Assembly: GCF_012935325.2 (NCBI RefSeq) | Contig: NZ_JABBYG020000004.1 | Span: 248,001-312,000, forward strand | Length of the DNA: 64,000 nucleotides | DNA from: Paenibacillus sp. PL91 | Lineage (GTDB): Bacteria; Bacillota; Bacilli; Paenibacillales; Paenibacillaceae | Direction: 5' to 3' | Shown: piece after piece, positions 43,402 through 53,631 of the stretch | Position numbering within the stretch: position 1 is the first letter of the stretch | Layout: each line of letters begins with the position of its first letter | Translations under genes and position numbers: made by a program | The notes under the pieces: model-generated | Told to the model about the DNA's origin: nothing | The model's database searches: none | Seen by the model: only the letters and a program-made list of their open reading frames with translations

Positions 43402-45012
43402 ATGAGACGGCTTACAAAGGGAAAGTTTCGATTGACGCTATTTTTGCTGCTAGCCATTACATTGCTTGCGGCCGGTTGCAGCGATGCAAGCAACGGTCAG
43501 AACGACCAGAAAAACCAAGGACAAGCCGATAACCCATCAGGTTCAAATCAAGAAAGCGGCGCTTTCTCCTATCCGATGCCCGGCAATATTGAGCTTACCT
43601 ATATGACGGAATCGCTCGGAGGGGTGCCCGACAGAGTTAAGATCGACGATGAATATGAGAAACGTACGGGCATTAAGATCAAGCATCTTGGAGGCACCCC
43701 GATGACGGACCAGAAATTTAGTCTTTTGCTAGCTTCCAATGAGCTGCCCGACATCTTCCTCAATACTTGGCTGCAGTATCCGGGCGGTCCGTAGAAAGCG
43801 GTCGAGCAAGGGTACATTCTAAAGCTTAATGACTATATCGATAAATATGCACCTAACTTCAAGAAGGTACTGGAAGAGAATCCTGAGATCGATAAAATGA
43901 TCAAAACAGACGACGGCACGTATTATGCCTTCCCGTTCATCCGATCGGAAGCGGGACGTGTGTACGGGGGACCGATCATCCGCAAGGATTGGTTGGATGA
44001 GCTTGGCTTGCAAATTCCGGAGACGATCGATGAATGGTATACGGTATTGAAAGCGTTTAAAGAGAAGAAAAATGCTGCTGCCCCTGTCACTTTCCGCACG
44101 ATGTTTCTGGGCGAACGCACGGGCGGTTTTGCCGGCGCTTTCGGTGTCATGGGGAATTTCTACCTAAACGACAGCAAGGTTGTCTATGGATATATGGAGC
44201 CGGCGTATAAAGAATATCTGACAACGATGAGTAAATGGTATAAGGAAGGACTCATCGACAAGGACTTCGCTTCGATCGATGCGGCGACCGTCGATAAAAA
44301 AATGAGTTCTACTGTAAGCGGTGCCACTTTCGGTTGGCAGTTCTATATCGAGAAGTACAATTCGGCTGCGCAAACGACGGATCCAAATGCGAATTTCGTC
44401 GCCGCGCCGTATCCGACTCTTGTTAAAGGGACGAAGCCTGAATTCGGCCAGCTGGACAACGCGTACGCGGGAACAAGCTCTGCTGCTATTTCTGCGGGCA
44501 CCAAAAATATTGAAGCTGCCATGCGCTGGCTTGATTACGCTTATGCCGAGGAAGGCAGCATGCTGAACACATTCGGCATAGAGGGCACTACTTATGAGCT
44601 TAAGGACGGCAAAGCGGTATACACCGATCTGGTTGTCAAAAATCCGGACGGACTTGGCAGTGACCAGGTGATGATGCAGTATGCCCACGGGACGAATTTT
44701 CCCATGATTCAACGGGATAACAACCTGCCTGCGAAATACCCGCAAACGTCGGAAGCGCTGGACATCTGGAAAAATACGAATCATGCCAGCCATCTTCTTC
44801 CACCGGTTACGCCAACTGCCGAGGAAGCCGATGAGCTTGCCAGCATCATGAACGATGTCAACGCGCTGGTCAAAGAAGCGGAACTGAAGATCATCATAGG
44901 CACAGAGCCTGTGGATGCTTATGACAAATTTGTCTCGCAGCTGAAAAGCCTCGGCATTGAACGTGCACTCGAAATTCAACAAGCAGCTTATGAGCGGTAT
45001 CTGCAACGGTAA
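43402..45012 (+). pseudogene. Sugar-binding lipoprotein (LplA/YtcQ type) interrupted by an in-frame TAG
   Basis: Read through, this is a complete receptor of about 536 residues with a lipoprotein signal (hydrophobic core, lipobox LAAGC) and the large binding-protein fold. Codon 131 (43792-43794) is TAG, between YPGGP and KAVEQGYI. Relatives have an acidic residue at that point, so a single GAG-to-TAG change explains it. The frame continues without any shift to 45012. The rest of the coding sequence shows no further decay, so the mutation is recent, a sequencing error, or a read-through site. It is the receptor for the permeases at 45107 and 46029, probably for aldouronates given the GH67 gene. 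An AGGAGG-like site precedes ATG 43402. Confidence 0.85.
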
Positions 45013-45033
45013 GCCAAAGCTTGGGTTAAGAAG

Positions 45034-45059
45034 CGCCGCTTGCTTCATAACAAGCGGCG
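45034..45059 (+). promoter_or_regulatory. Intercistronic hairpin between receptor and permease genes
   Basis: CGCCGCTTG (45034-45042) pairs perfectly with CAAGCGGCG (45051-45059) around eight bases. Only three T residues follow. In sugar ABC operons such hairpins protect the receptor mRNA and reduce permease expression. Confidence 0.6.
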
Positions 45060-45106
45060 GTTTGCCCTTGGAATGGCAGAAGACTGGCGATAAGGGGGAA
45101 CGCAGC

Positions 45107-46015
45107 ATGCCTATTGCGCGTTTGGGCAAAGATTTGATTCGCAATAAATATTTATACATGATGATTCTTCCGGTCATTATCTACTATGTAATGTTCCATT
45201 ATGTCCCGATGTACGGCGCCATTATCGCTTTTAAGCAATTCGTGCCCGCGAAGGGCATCTTAGGCAGCGAATGGGTCGGACTTAAGCATTTCGAGGATTT
45301 CTTCTCGAGCATCTATTTTTTTAGAGTCATCAAAAACACGGTTTTGCTTAGTTTTTTCAATCTGCTTTTCGGTTTTCCGGCACCCATCATCCTTGCTCTC
45401 CTGCTGAATGAGCTGAAAAGCTCGATTTTTCGCCGGATTACTCAAACGATTACGTATATGCCTCATTTTATTACTCTGGTTGTCGTCGCCGGGATTATCC
45501 GGTACTTTACTTTATCCGACGGTCTGATCAATGACGTAATCGCATTTTTCGGAGGAGACCGGATTGCCTTTCTCCAACAGCCGGGTTCGTTTCGGGCGAT
45601 TTATGTGATCAGCGAGATTTGGCAGCAGGTCGGGTGGGGAACCATCATTTACTTGGCGGCAATTTCGGGAATCGACCAGCAGCAGTATGAGGCAGCCAAA
45701 ATCGACGGAGCAACGAAGGTTCGGCAGATCTGGCACGTTACGCTGCCGGGTATTCTTCCGACGGTCATGATTATGCTCATTCTTGCGCTGGGCAACTTGA
45801 TGAACGTGGGCTTTGAGAAGATCATCCTGCTGTACAGCGCAAGTATCTACGAAACGGCGGATGTCATTTCAACCTATGTCTATCGCAAAGGCATTCTGGA
45901 ATTCAATTATGGCTACAGCACAGCGGTGGGGGTATTCAATTCCGTCATCAACTTCGTTATCCTGCTGCTGGCCAATTATTTCAGCAAACGCGTCAGTCAG
46001 AACAGCTTATGGTGA
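45107..46015 (+). CDS. ABC sugar transporter permease, LplB family
   Basis: A 302-residue inner-membrane permease with six spans and the EAA loop QYEAAKIDGATKVRQIWHVTLPG. It is closely similar in layout to the protein at 445 (shared YIVGxxHFxxFF, GWGTIIYLAA and C-terminal SxxSLW). ATG 45107 follows AAGGGGGAA; the frame is open for 50 codons upstream inside the receptor gene. It belongs to the presumed aldouronate importer. Confidence 0.9.
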   Translation: MPIARLGKDLIRNKYLYMMILPVIIYYVMFHYVPMYGAIIAFKQFVPAKGILGSEWVGLKHFEDFFSSIYFFRVIKNTVLLSFFNLLFGFPAPIILALLLNELKSSIFRRITQTITYMPHFITLVVVAGIIRYFTLSDGLINDVIAFFGGDRIAFLQQPGSFRAIYVISEIWQQVGWGTIIYLAAISGIDQQQYEAAKIDGATKVRQIWHVTLPGILPTVMIMLILALGNLMNVGFEKIILLYSASIYETADVISTYVYRKGILEFNYGYSTAVGVFNSVINFVILLLANYFSKRVSQNSLW

Positions 46016-46028
46016 GGAGTCGAGTACA

Positions 46029-46907
46029 TTGCACAAAACATCTGTAGGCGAGCGCATTTTTGATATAGCCAATATGATCATTATGCTGCTGCTCATGGTC
46101 GCAACGTTATATCCGATGCTGTATATTTTGTTCTCTTCGCTTAGCGACGGGAACCGGTTAATCTCGTTTGACGGCATATTGTTATGGCCTCAGGGGTTTT
46201 CCTTGGACGGCTATAAAGCGGTATTAAGTAACTCCACGTTTCTGCAAGCGTTTAAGAATACTTTCTTTGTTCTTTTCGTAGGATTAATCGTAAATTTGTC
46301 GCTGACGTCTTTTGGCGCCTATTTTCTTTCCAGGGATGGTGTCATGCTTAGCAAACCGATTATGTTTCTTATTGTATTTACGATGTTTTTTCAGGGCGGG
46401 CTAGTTCCCTTCTATTTAATCGTTAAATCTTACGGGCTGCTAAATTCGTTATGGGCGCTAATTTTGCCGTCAGCGGTCAGCACGTTTAATTTGATCATCA
46501 TGCGTACCTATTTCCAGTCGATTCCGAAGGAGCTAGAGGAATCCGCGTTTCTTGACGGGGCGGGGCATTATACCATTTTATTTAGAGTATTCGTTCCACT
46601 GTCGATGCCAGTAATCGCAGTCATGATCCTTTACTATGGTGTCGGACATTGGAACAGCTGGTTTAGCGCCATGATCTTCTTGAGAGATCAGGATTTGTTT
46701 CCTGTTCAGCTAGTGGTCCGAAATATTTTGCTAGAAAACGACAATGCGAATATGATTGGCACGTCAACGCTTCAGCATAGCCAGAGCATAGCCGAAACGT
46801 TGAAATATGCGGCTATTATGGTGACAACAGCTCCGATCCTGATGCTATACCCTTTCCTGCAAAGATATTTCGTGAAGGGTGTATTGGTGGGAGCCTTGAA
46901 GGGATGA
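46029..46907 (+). CDS. ABC sugar transporter permease, YtcP family
   Basis: A 292-residue permease partner with six spans, the EAA loop LEESAFLDGAGHYTILFRVFVPL and the C-terminus RYFVKGVLVGALKG typical of YtcP. The start is TTG 46029, nine bases after GAGGAG, which overlaps the preceding stop codon. Longer frames run back into the LplB gene without a site. Confidence 0.9.
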   Translation: MHKTSVGERIFDIANMIIMLLLMVATLYPMLYILFSSLSDGNRLISFDGILLWPQGFSLDGYKAVLSNSTFLQAFKNTFFVLFVGLIVNLSLTSFGAYFLSRDGVMLSKPIMFLIVFTMFFQGGLVPFYLIVKSYGLLNSLWALILPSAVSTFNLIIMRTYFQSIPKELEESAFLDGAGHYTILFRVFVPLSMPVIAVMILYYGVGHWNSWFSAMIFLRDQDLFPVQLVVRNILLENDNANMIGTSTLQHSQSIAETLKYAAIMVTTAPILMLYPFLQRYFVKGVLVGALKG

Positions 46908-46920
46908 AAAGGTGATGAAT

Positions 46921-49900
46921 ATGAAAACATTGTTTAACGATGGATGGGAATTTGCCAAAAGCGGCCTGGAAGCGGCGGATAGCGCTTCTTTGACATTTGA
47001 GTCAGTTGACATCCCCCATGATTGGCTTATCTGCAATTCTTTAAATCTGTATGAGAACAGCATAGGCTGGTATCGAAAGAGATTTACTTGCACCAAAGAA
47101 GATGCACAGGTTCTGCTCTGCTTCGATGGGGTTTATATGGATTCAACCCTATATGTCAATCACAAGTATATTGGAGAATGGAAATACGGCTATTCATCCT
47201 TCGAACATGAGATCACGGACGCAATAGAGGATGGGGAAAATGAAATTGTGTTGAAGGTCGTGCATCAAAGCCCGAATAGCAGATGGTACTCGGGCGCCGG
47301 CATTTATCGCAATGTATGGCTTAAGACAAGAGGCCGCAATCATATTGAGACGGATGGCATTTATATTAGCACGATAAAGGAAGAGGATAGCTGGAAGGTT
47401 GATATCGAAACGGAAATGATTCTTGATCAGGACGCTTATATCGCGCATTCGGTTGTGTATAAGGATCAGGTTATCGCTGCCGTTTCCGAGAGGATCACTG
47501 CGGAATTGGGTTCGATTACACGGCATCGGCAAAGCCTATCTATTAAAAATCCTTTGCTATGGAGTACGGATGCTCCTCATTTGTATCAGCTTGTAACGGA
47601 AATGCAGCTGCTGGATTCAGCGGAGGGAGATGCCAATCCGATTAGCGAAGCCGTTGAAATCATTACGCAAAGCATCGGATTCCGTGAAATCGTGCTTCAC
47701 CCCCAACAAGGATTTTTATTAAACGGAAAAAAAATGAAGCTGAATGGGGTTTGCGAGCATCATGATTTGGGGGCTCTGGGTGCTGCCTTTTACAAAGAGG
47801 CGCTGAGAAGAAGGTTTCTAATCTTGAAAGAAATGGGCGTTAACGCGGTTCGAACGGCGCATAACATGCCTGCGGCGGAGTTTATGGAATTGGCGGATGA
47901 GATGGGATTACTTGTTGTCTCAGAAGCTTTCGATATGTGGGAAAGGCCGAAAACGCCTTATGATTACGCGAGATTTTTTAAGGATTGGGCCCCTATCGAT
48001 GTGAAAAGCTGGGTCAAACGGGATCGGAACCATCCGAGTTTGTTCATGTGGAGCATCGGAAATGAAATTTACGATACCCATGCAGGGGAGAGCGGGCAAG
48101 AGCTAACCAAAATGCTGATGGACGAAGTGCTGAAATACGATCCCAAAGAAAACGCCAGAGTAACTATCGGTTCGAATTATATGCCTTGGGAGAACGCTCA
48201 AAAATGCGCGGATATCGTAAAGGTTGCGGGATATAATTATGCTGAAAAATATTATCGCAAACATCATGAGGAGCATCCAGATTGGATCATCTACGGGAGC
48301 GAGACAGCCTCGATTGTTCAAAGCAGAGGCATCTATCGTTTTCCGTTTGAAAGATCGATTCTTGCCGATGACGACGAGCAATGCTCAGCACTCGGGAATA
48401 GCTCGACGAGCTGGGGAGCAAAGTCTGCAGAGGCCTGTATTCTTGCGGAACGGGATACGCCTTTTTCTCTCGGCCAATTTATATGGACCGGATTCGATTA
48501 TATAGGCGAGCCAACGCCCTATCATACCAAAAACTCTTATTTTGGCCAGATAGATACGGCTACGTTTAAGAAGGATTCCTTTTACATCTATCAGGCGGCT
48601 TGGACAGATTACAAGACAAAACCGATGGTTCATCTTTTCCCCTATTGGGACTTTAATAAAGGCCAGATGATCGATGTTCGCGTATGCTCGAATGCGCCTA
48701 GAATCGAATTGCAATTCAACGGCACGCGAATAGGAATCCAAGATATCGACCATAGGCATGGAACGGAGCTTATCGGCTGGTGGAAAATTCCTTACGAAGA
48801 AGGAGAATTAAAGGCGATAGCCTACGATGAAACCGGCAAAGTGATCGCAACAGATGTGAAAAGATCCTTTGGAGATGCGAAGCGAATTTGCTTGCATGCG
48901 GATAAAAAAGAGATGAGCGCTAACGGACAGGATCTCATTTTCGTCGAAATAACAATGGAGGACGCGGAAGGGAATCCGGTCGAAAATGCGAATAATCGCG
49001 TACGCGTAGAGGTCACAGGAGCAGGCCGTTTGATTGGTCTGGATAACGGCGACAGTACGGATTATGATTCGTACAAAGGGTTAAGCAGAAGGTTGTTTAG
49101 CGGTAAACTGATGGCCATCATAGCGTCCACGGTAGAACCCGGCAAGCTGCGAATCGAAGTTACCTCCACCGGGATCGAAAGCCGGATGCTAGAGCTACAG
49201 TCGCTGTCAGCAAGAGAGGATGAGAATTCCGTATTGGGAATCTCAGCAAGCGTGAGAAACCGGGAGCAGCCGTGCATAATGGGTGCCCATGATGAAATAC
49301 CTCTCCGTAAGATTGAAATCGCAAGCGATTCGGGACAAGTTTTTGATCCATCCAAACAAGAGATCGTCGTACGGGCTAGATTATGCCCCGATGATGCTTT
49401 TTATCAAAAAATAGAGTGGAGCGTTGTGAATGATACGGGCATTGCATCAGACATTGCCAAGGTAGAAGCGTCGGGTAGCATGGCTAAGATCACGGCTCTG
49501 GGCGATGGGGAATTCCGAGTTCGCTGCACGAGCAGCAATGGCACCGACAAGACGAAGCTCATCTCCCAACTGGAATTTAAAGCTTCTGGTATCGGCATAG
49601 CGTACAAAGATCCGTATGGATTTATATCAGCAGGACTCTATGATTACAGCAAAGGCGAAGTGGGGAACGGCAACGAGAGAGGAATCGCTACCAGCAGGGA
49701 TGGAGAAACCCAGGTTGGCTTTCGAGACATTGACTTTGGTTCGTATGGCTCAGACCTTATCACGATTCCTATCTTCGCTTTAACGAGCGAACCGTATTCA
49801 CTGCAAATTTGGGAAGGGATGCCAGGCGAAGCGGGCAGTGCATTACGGTCTGAAGTTTTGTATCAGAAAGAATCCAGGTGGAACGTATATCAAGAAGAGA

Positions 49901-50364
49901 CGTACCGCCTGCCCAAAAGGCTTTGCGGCATCACTTCGATTTGTTTTGTCCTTCATAAGAAGGTGCATATCAAAGGATTTTATTTCCAAACCCAAAACAG
50001 AGCCTTTGAGCGGAATTTCGCCGCCGAATGCGATCGCATTTATGGGGATACGTTCGCAATCAAAGAAAATAGAGTGGAAGGGATCGGAAATAATGTTTCC
50101 CTTGCCTTTGAAGAAATGGATTTTACAAGCGAAGGCGCTACGAAGCTTATCGTTTGTGGGAAGTCGCCTATCGATAAAAATACCATTCATATCCGATTCG
50201 CTAATCATGAAGACGTAAGCAATCAGATCATTGAGTTCGTACAGTCAGATAAATATGAAGAGCGAGTATTTGAGTTGGAAAAAATAGCAGGGAAACAAAA
50301 TGTGACCTTTCTATTTCTCCCTGGAAGCTATTTTGACTTCGAATGGTTCCGATTTGAAAGGTAG
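46921..50364 (+). CDS. Glycoside hydrolase family 2 enzyme, long form
   Basis: A 1147-residue cytoplasmic protein without signal peptide. It has a GH2 sugar-binding sandwich (about 1-180), an immunoglobulin-like middle, and a TIM barrel with acid/base E382 in SIGNEIYDTH and probable nucleophile E461 in YGSETAS. A DUF4982-like and Ig-like sandwich region follows (about 580-760), and then about 350 extra residues that include a second Ig-like and a probable carbohydrate-binding sandwich. It is a beta-galactosidase, beta-glucuronidase or related exo-enzyme; specificity cannot be read. AAAGGTG lies six bases before ATG 46921; ATG 46915 is also possible. Its place between an importer and alpha-glucuronidase suggests trimming of imported acidic xylo-oligosaccharides. 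Confidence 0.87.
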   Translation: MKTLFNDGWEFAKSGLEAADSASLTFESVDIPHDWLICNSLNLYENSIGWYRKRFTCTKEDAQVLLCFDGVYMDSTLYVNHKYIGEWKYGYSSFEHEITDAIEDGENEIVLKVVHQSPNSRWYSGAGIYRNVWLKTRGRNHIETDGIYISTIKEEDSWKVDIETEMILDQDAYIAHSVVYKDQVIAAVSERITAELGSITRHRQSLSIKNPLLWSTDAPHLYQLVTEMQLLDSAEGDANPISEAVEIITQSIGFREIVLHPQQGFLLNGKKMKLNGVCEHHDLGALGAAFYKEALRRRFLILKEMGVNAVRTAHNMPAAEFMELADEMGLLVVSEAFDMWERPKTPYDYARFFKDWAPIDVKSWVKRDRNHPSLFMWSIGNEIYDTHAGESGQELTKMLMDEVLKYDPKENARVTIGSNYMPWENAQKCADIVKVAGYNYAEKYYRKHHEEHPDWIIYGSETASIVQSRGIYRFPFERSILADDDEQCSALGNSSTSWGAKSAEACILAERDTPFSLGQFIWTGFDYIGEPTPYHTKNSYFGQIDTATFKKDSFYIYQAAWTDYKTKPMVHLFPYWDFNKGQMIDVRVCSNAPRIELQFNGTRIGIQDIDHRHGTELIGWWKIPYEEGELKAIAYDETGKVIATDVKRSFGDAKRICLHADKKEMSANGQDLIFVEITMEDAEGNPVENANNRVRVEVTGAGRLIGLDNGDSTDYDSYKGLSRRLFSGKLMAIIASTVEPGKLRIEVTSTGIESRMLELQSLSAREDENSVLGISASVRNREQPCIMGAHDEIPLRKIEIASDSGQVFDPSKQEIVVRARLCPDDAFYQKIEWSVVNDTGIASDIAKVEASGSMAKITALGDGEFRVRCTSSNGTDKTKLISQLEFKASGIGIAYKDPYGFISAGLYDYSKGEVGNGNERGIATSRDGETQVGFRDIDFGSYGSDLITIPIFALTSEPYSLQIWEGMPGEAGSALRSEVLYQKESRWNVYQEETYRLPKRLCGITSICFVLHKKVHIKGFYFQTQNRAFERNFAAECDRIYGDTFAIKENRVEGIGNNVSLAFEEMDFTSEGATKLIVCGKSPIDKNTIHIRFANHEDVSNQIIEFVQSDKYEERVFELEKIAGKQNVTFLFLPGSYFDFEWFRFER

Positions 50365-50376
50365 GAGGTGGGAAGA

Positions 50377-52446
50377 ATGGACCAGAAGTCATCAAAGGAT
50401 AGATTCGTTTACAAGGCTTGGATTGGGTATCAGGCAATCGGCGATGCGGCGCTTCGGAAGCGGGAAGCAGAACGCTTCCGATGGATAGCGTCGTCCGATA
50501 ATGATGAGACCGTTAGAGCAGCCGTCTCGGAGCTGGTTACCGGGATCGGCTCGATGTTCGGAGCTGACCCGCAGGCCGAAAAGCACGGGCTAGCGGAGAA
50601 TGGTATTATATTGGGCACGTTCCAACAAAACGATCGGCTACGGGAAATATGCGGTGACGCGGCGATTCGATTAGGTGCTGATGGCTTCGTCATCCGAACG
50701 TCGGGCGCAGTTACCGCGATCGGCGCGCATACCGCGGCAGGCGTTTTATATGGCGCATTTCATCTGTTGCGATTGCTTGCGCATGGGAGAGCATCAACGG
50801 ACCTCGACGTGATCGAAAGTCCGGCTAACGGTCTTCGAATGATTAACCAATGGGATAATATCGACGGCAGCATTGAACGGGGTTACGCAGGGCAGTCGAT
50901 CTTCTATCGTGAGAACGCCATTTCGTTCAGCCTGGAGCGCATCCGTGATTATGCGCGGCTGTTAGCCTCAGTTGGCTTGAATGCAATCTCGATCAACAAT
51001 GTGAACGTGCACAAACTGGAATCGAGGTTTGTTACTAAGGAGTATTTGCCGCAAATCGCAGAACTGGCTTCTATCTTCCGCGTTTATGGCATCAAGCTTT
51101 TCCTTAGCATCAACTTCGCCAGCCCAATAGAGGTCGGAGGATTGCAAACGGCCGATCCGCTGGATCCGGAAGTCCGCGGGTGGTGGCGCGAACGCGCTGC
51201 TGAAATCTATGAGTCGATTCCGGATTTCGGAGGCTTCCTAGTCAAGGCGGATTCCGAAAACCGTCCGGGTCCTTTTACTTACGACAGAAATCATGCCGAC
51301 GGCGCAAACATGCTGGCGGAAGCGTTAGAGCTCTACGGCGGCGTCATTATCTGGCGCTGCTTCGTCTACAATTGCAAGCAGGATTGGCGGGACCGATCCA
51401 CCGATCGCGCCAGAGCGGCTTATGACCATTTTATGCCGCTTGACGGTGCGTTTAAGGATAACGTTATTCTGCAGATTAAAAACGGACCGATGGACTTTCA
51501 GGTCCGGGAGCCTGTTTCTCCGCTGCTCGGCGCTATGAAGCGGACCAATCAGATCATCGAGCTTCAAATTTCGCAGGAGTACACGGGACAACAGCGGCAT
51601 CTCTGTTATTTGGTTCCGCAGTGGAAGTCTGTTCTTGACTTCGAAACATTCGCCAAGGGCCAGGGCGAAGCCTCTCCTGTGAGGCGGATTGTGGACGGTT
51701 CCGCGTACGGCAGGCCTTACGGGGGCTTTGCGGCCGTATCCAACATAGGAGACGATGCGAACTGGACTGGACACCCGCTTGCTCAGGCCAATCTGTACGG
51801 ATATGGGCGGCTTGCGTGGAACCCGCAGCTTTCTTCGGAAGAAATTGCCGAGGAATGGGTGATGCAGACCCTTGGCTCAGATGAGGCTGTGGTCAGCAAC
51901 GTATGCGGCATGCTGATGGAATCGCTCGACATTTACGAATCCTATACGGCGCCGCTTGGGGTGGGCTGGATGGTCAGTCCGAACCATCACTATGGACCGA
52001 GCGTGGACGGCTATGAATATGACAAATGGGGGACGTACCATTTCGCCGATCGTTACGGAATAGGCGTTGATCGAACCGTCAAATCGGGAACCGGCTATAC
52101 CTCCCAATATTTTGGCGGGAACGCCGAGGTTTACGAGTCGCTCGACCGCTGTCCGGATGAGCTGCTGCTGTTTTTTCATCATGTTCCCTATACGCATGTG
52201 CTAAAATCGGGGAATTCGGTGATCCAACATATTTACAATACGCATTTCGAAGGCGCGGACCGCGCGGAAAAACAAGCAGCAGCTTGGAGATTGCTTCGGA
52301 ATTTGGTTGATGAAGAGATGTACGCTCAGGTCGAGGCAAGGCTTCTCGAGCAAGCCGAGCATGCCAAGGAATGGCGCGATACCATTAATACGTACTTCTA
52401 CCGTAAAAGCGGAATCGCGGACGAGCTGGGACGCACCATTTATTAA
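50377..52446 (+). CDS. aguA: GH67 alpha-glucuronidase
   Basis: A 689-residue cytoplasmic enzyme that removes (4-O-methyl)glucuronic acid from aldouronates produced from glucuronoxylan. Family hallmarks seen are [14 protein letters not shown] near 158, the acid-region [11 protein letters not shown] near 290 (E294), [12 protein letters not shown], and the base-region [15 protein letters not shown] with REPVSP (about 361-382), followed by ISQEYTGQQ. Length and order match GH67. ATG 50377 follows AGGAGGTGGG by seven bases. In Paenibacillus, GH67 genes are known to lie with LplA/LplB/YtcP transporters in aldouronate-utilisation clusters, which is exactly this arrangement. Confidence 0.93.
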   Translation: MDQKSSKDRFVYKAWIGYQAIGDAALRKREAERFRWIASSDNDETVRAAVSELVTGIGSMFGADPQAEKHGLAENGIILGTFQQNDRLREICGDAAIRLGADGFVIRTSGAVTAIGAHTAAGVLYGAFHLLRLLAHGRASTDLDVIESPANGLRMINQWDNIDGSIERGYAGQSIFYRENAISFSLERIRDYARLLASVGLNAISINNVNVHKLESRFVTKEYLPQIAELASIFRVYGIKLFLSINFASPIEVGGLQTADPLDPEVRGWWRERAAEIYESIPDFGGFLVKADSENRPGPFTYDRNHADGANMLAEALELYGGVIIWRCFVYNCKQDWRDRSTDRARAAYDHFMPLDGAFKDNVILQIKNGPMDFQVREPVSPLLGAMKRTNQIIELQISQEYTGQQRHLCYLVPQWKSVLDFETFAKGQGEASPVRRIVDGSAYGRPYGGFAAVSNIGDDANWTGHPLAQANLYGYGRLAWNPQLSSEEIAEEWVMQTLGSDEAVVSNVCGMLMESLDIYESYTAPLGVGWMVSPNHHYGPSVDGYEYDKWGTYHFADRYGIGVDRTVKSGTGYTSQYFGGNAEVYESLDRCPDELLLFFHHVPYTHVLKSGNSVIQHIYNTHFEGADRAEKQAAAWRLLRNLVDEEMYAQVEARLLEQAEHAKEWRDTINTYFYRKSGIADELGRTIY

Positions 52447-52557
52447 ATGCCAATATTTTACTGCCTTAAAATCTATTTGACCTTGCATGAAAAAAAGCTC
52501 GTCCTATTGCCGATCGTCATAGGTTCAATATCATTACGTTTTCTTAAAAAGGCTTAT

Positions 52558-52609
52558 AGAGGGGCTGTATCTGAAGATCATCAAGCTTCAGGGACAGCCT
52601 CTCAAATCA
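52558..52609 (+). terminator. Terminator-like compound hairpin after aguA
   Basis: AGAG(GG)GCTGT (52558-52568) pairs with ACAGCCTCT (52594-52602), and an inner CTGAAG pairs with CTTCAG (52571-52576 with 52586-52591). A modest T-rich tail follows. The 52447-52744 interval holds no gene. Confidence 0.5.
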
Positions 52610-52744
52610 TTTTCAAACCTAAAATAAATCTATTCGATGTGTTTACTCCTTGTTGCTTATTGGATATTCTTGAAAGGTCATATATGATTAATGACTTAGA
52701 ACATGAATGCACGACAAATATGAATAAAATAGGAGGTACCAAGC

Positions 52745-53551
52745 ATGCCGGCTTTGGCCTTTCACCGCGATGATTCACTGCCTTTCTTGGAAGCAAAGCA
52801 ATGTAGGGCGAACGATCTTGCCTATCATAAGCACTTTCATGAGGAATATTCGATTGGACTAATTGATGAAGGAGAAACGAATGCTTGGTGCGATGGACAG
52901 CAGCTTCGGGTTGAAGCGGGGAGGCTAATCAGTTTTCCACCGCTGATGATGCATGCTTGCCATCCCCTCGAGAGCCAGGAATGGAAGTACAAAATGCTCT
53001 TCATTAAGCCTGAATGGTTCCAAGGCCTTAAGCAACGGGAGCTTGACCAGCTTAGCATCCCTTATTTACTGGAAGATGGTAAAAATAAAGCCTGTCGTTT
53101 GCAAATCAACCGTACGATGGAGGCACTTGCGAGCAAAGGTACTCCTCTTGAGATCGAATCAGCTTTAATCGAGCTGATACAAGCGCTTGTTAGTCAGAAT
53201 GCCTCCGATCTTGAACATGAGCCTCAAGGCAAACAGGATCAGAAGTACGTTAAGCTGATAAAAGAATATCTGCATGCGCATTTTTCCGAAAAAGTCACGT
53301 TGGAGGAGCTGGAGCGCGAAGCAGGTATCAGCAGATTTCATCTCGTTCGTTTATTTAAGAAGTGGAGCCATCTGCCTCCGCACGCTTACCAGCTCTTGCT
53401 GCGAATCAACCATGCCAAGACGGAATTGGCGATGCAGCGGCCAATTGCCGACGTTGCGGCAGAAGTGGGCTTTTATGACCAGAGTCATTTCGCGAGGGCC
53501 TTTGTCAAAATTGTCGGGGCAACGCCGCAAAAATATGCGTTATCGATTTGA
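52745..53551 (+). CDS. AraC-family transcriptional regulator
   Basis: A 268-residue regulator with an N-terminal AraC-binding cupin (HKHFHEEYSIGLIDEGE; about 25-90) and a C-terminal double helix-turn-helix (about 170-265; AGISRFHLVRLFKKWSHLPPHAY, EVGFYDQSHFARAFVKIVG). AGGAGGT precedes ATG 52745. It stands alone after a terminator, 80 bases before proline dehydrogenase. Such AraC proteins near amino-acid exporters or catabolic genes sense small ligands; its target is not evident. Confidence 0.88.
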   Translation: MPALAFHRDDSLPFLEAKQCRANDLAYHKHFHEEYSIGLIDEGETNAWCDGQQLRVEAGRLISFPPLMMHACHPLESQEWKYKMLFIKPEWFQGLKQRELDQLSIPYLLEDGKNKACRLQINRTMEALASKGTPLEIESALIELIQALVSQNASDLEHEPQGKQDQKYVKLIKEYLHAHFSEKVTLEELEREAGISRFHLVRLFKKWSHLPPHAYQLLLRINHAKTELAMQRPIADVAAEVGFYDQSHFARAFVKIVGATPQKYALSI

Positions 53552-53631
53552 GAATAGAGCAATTTTATACAATACCGCCACCTATCTAACTTGTACACTT
53601 GGAGTTACTTGAAAGAAGGAGTGGTAGTACG

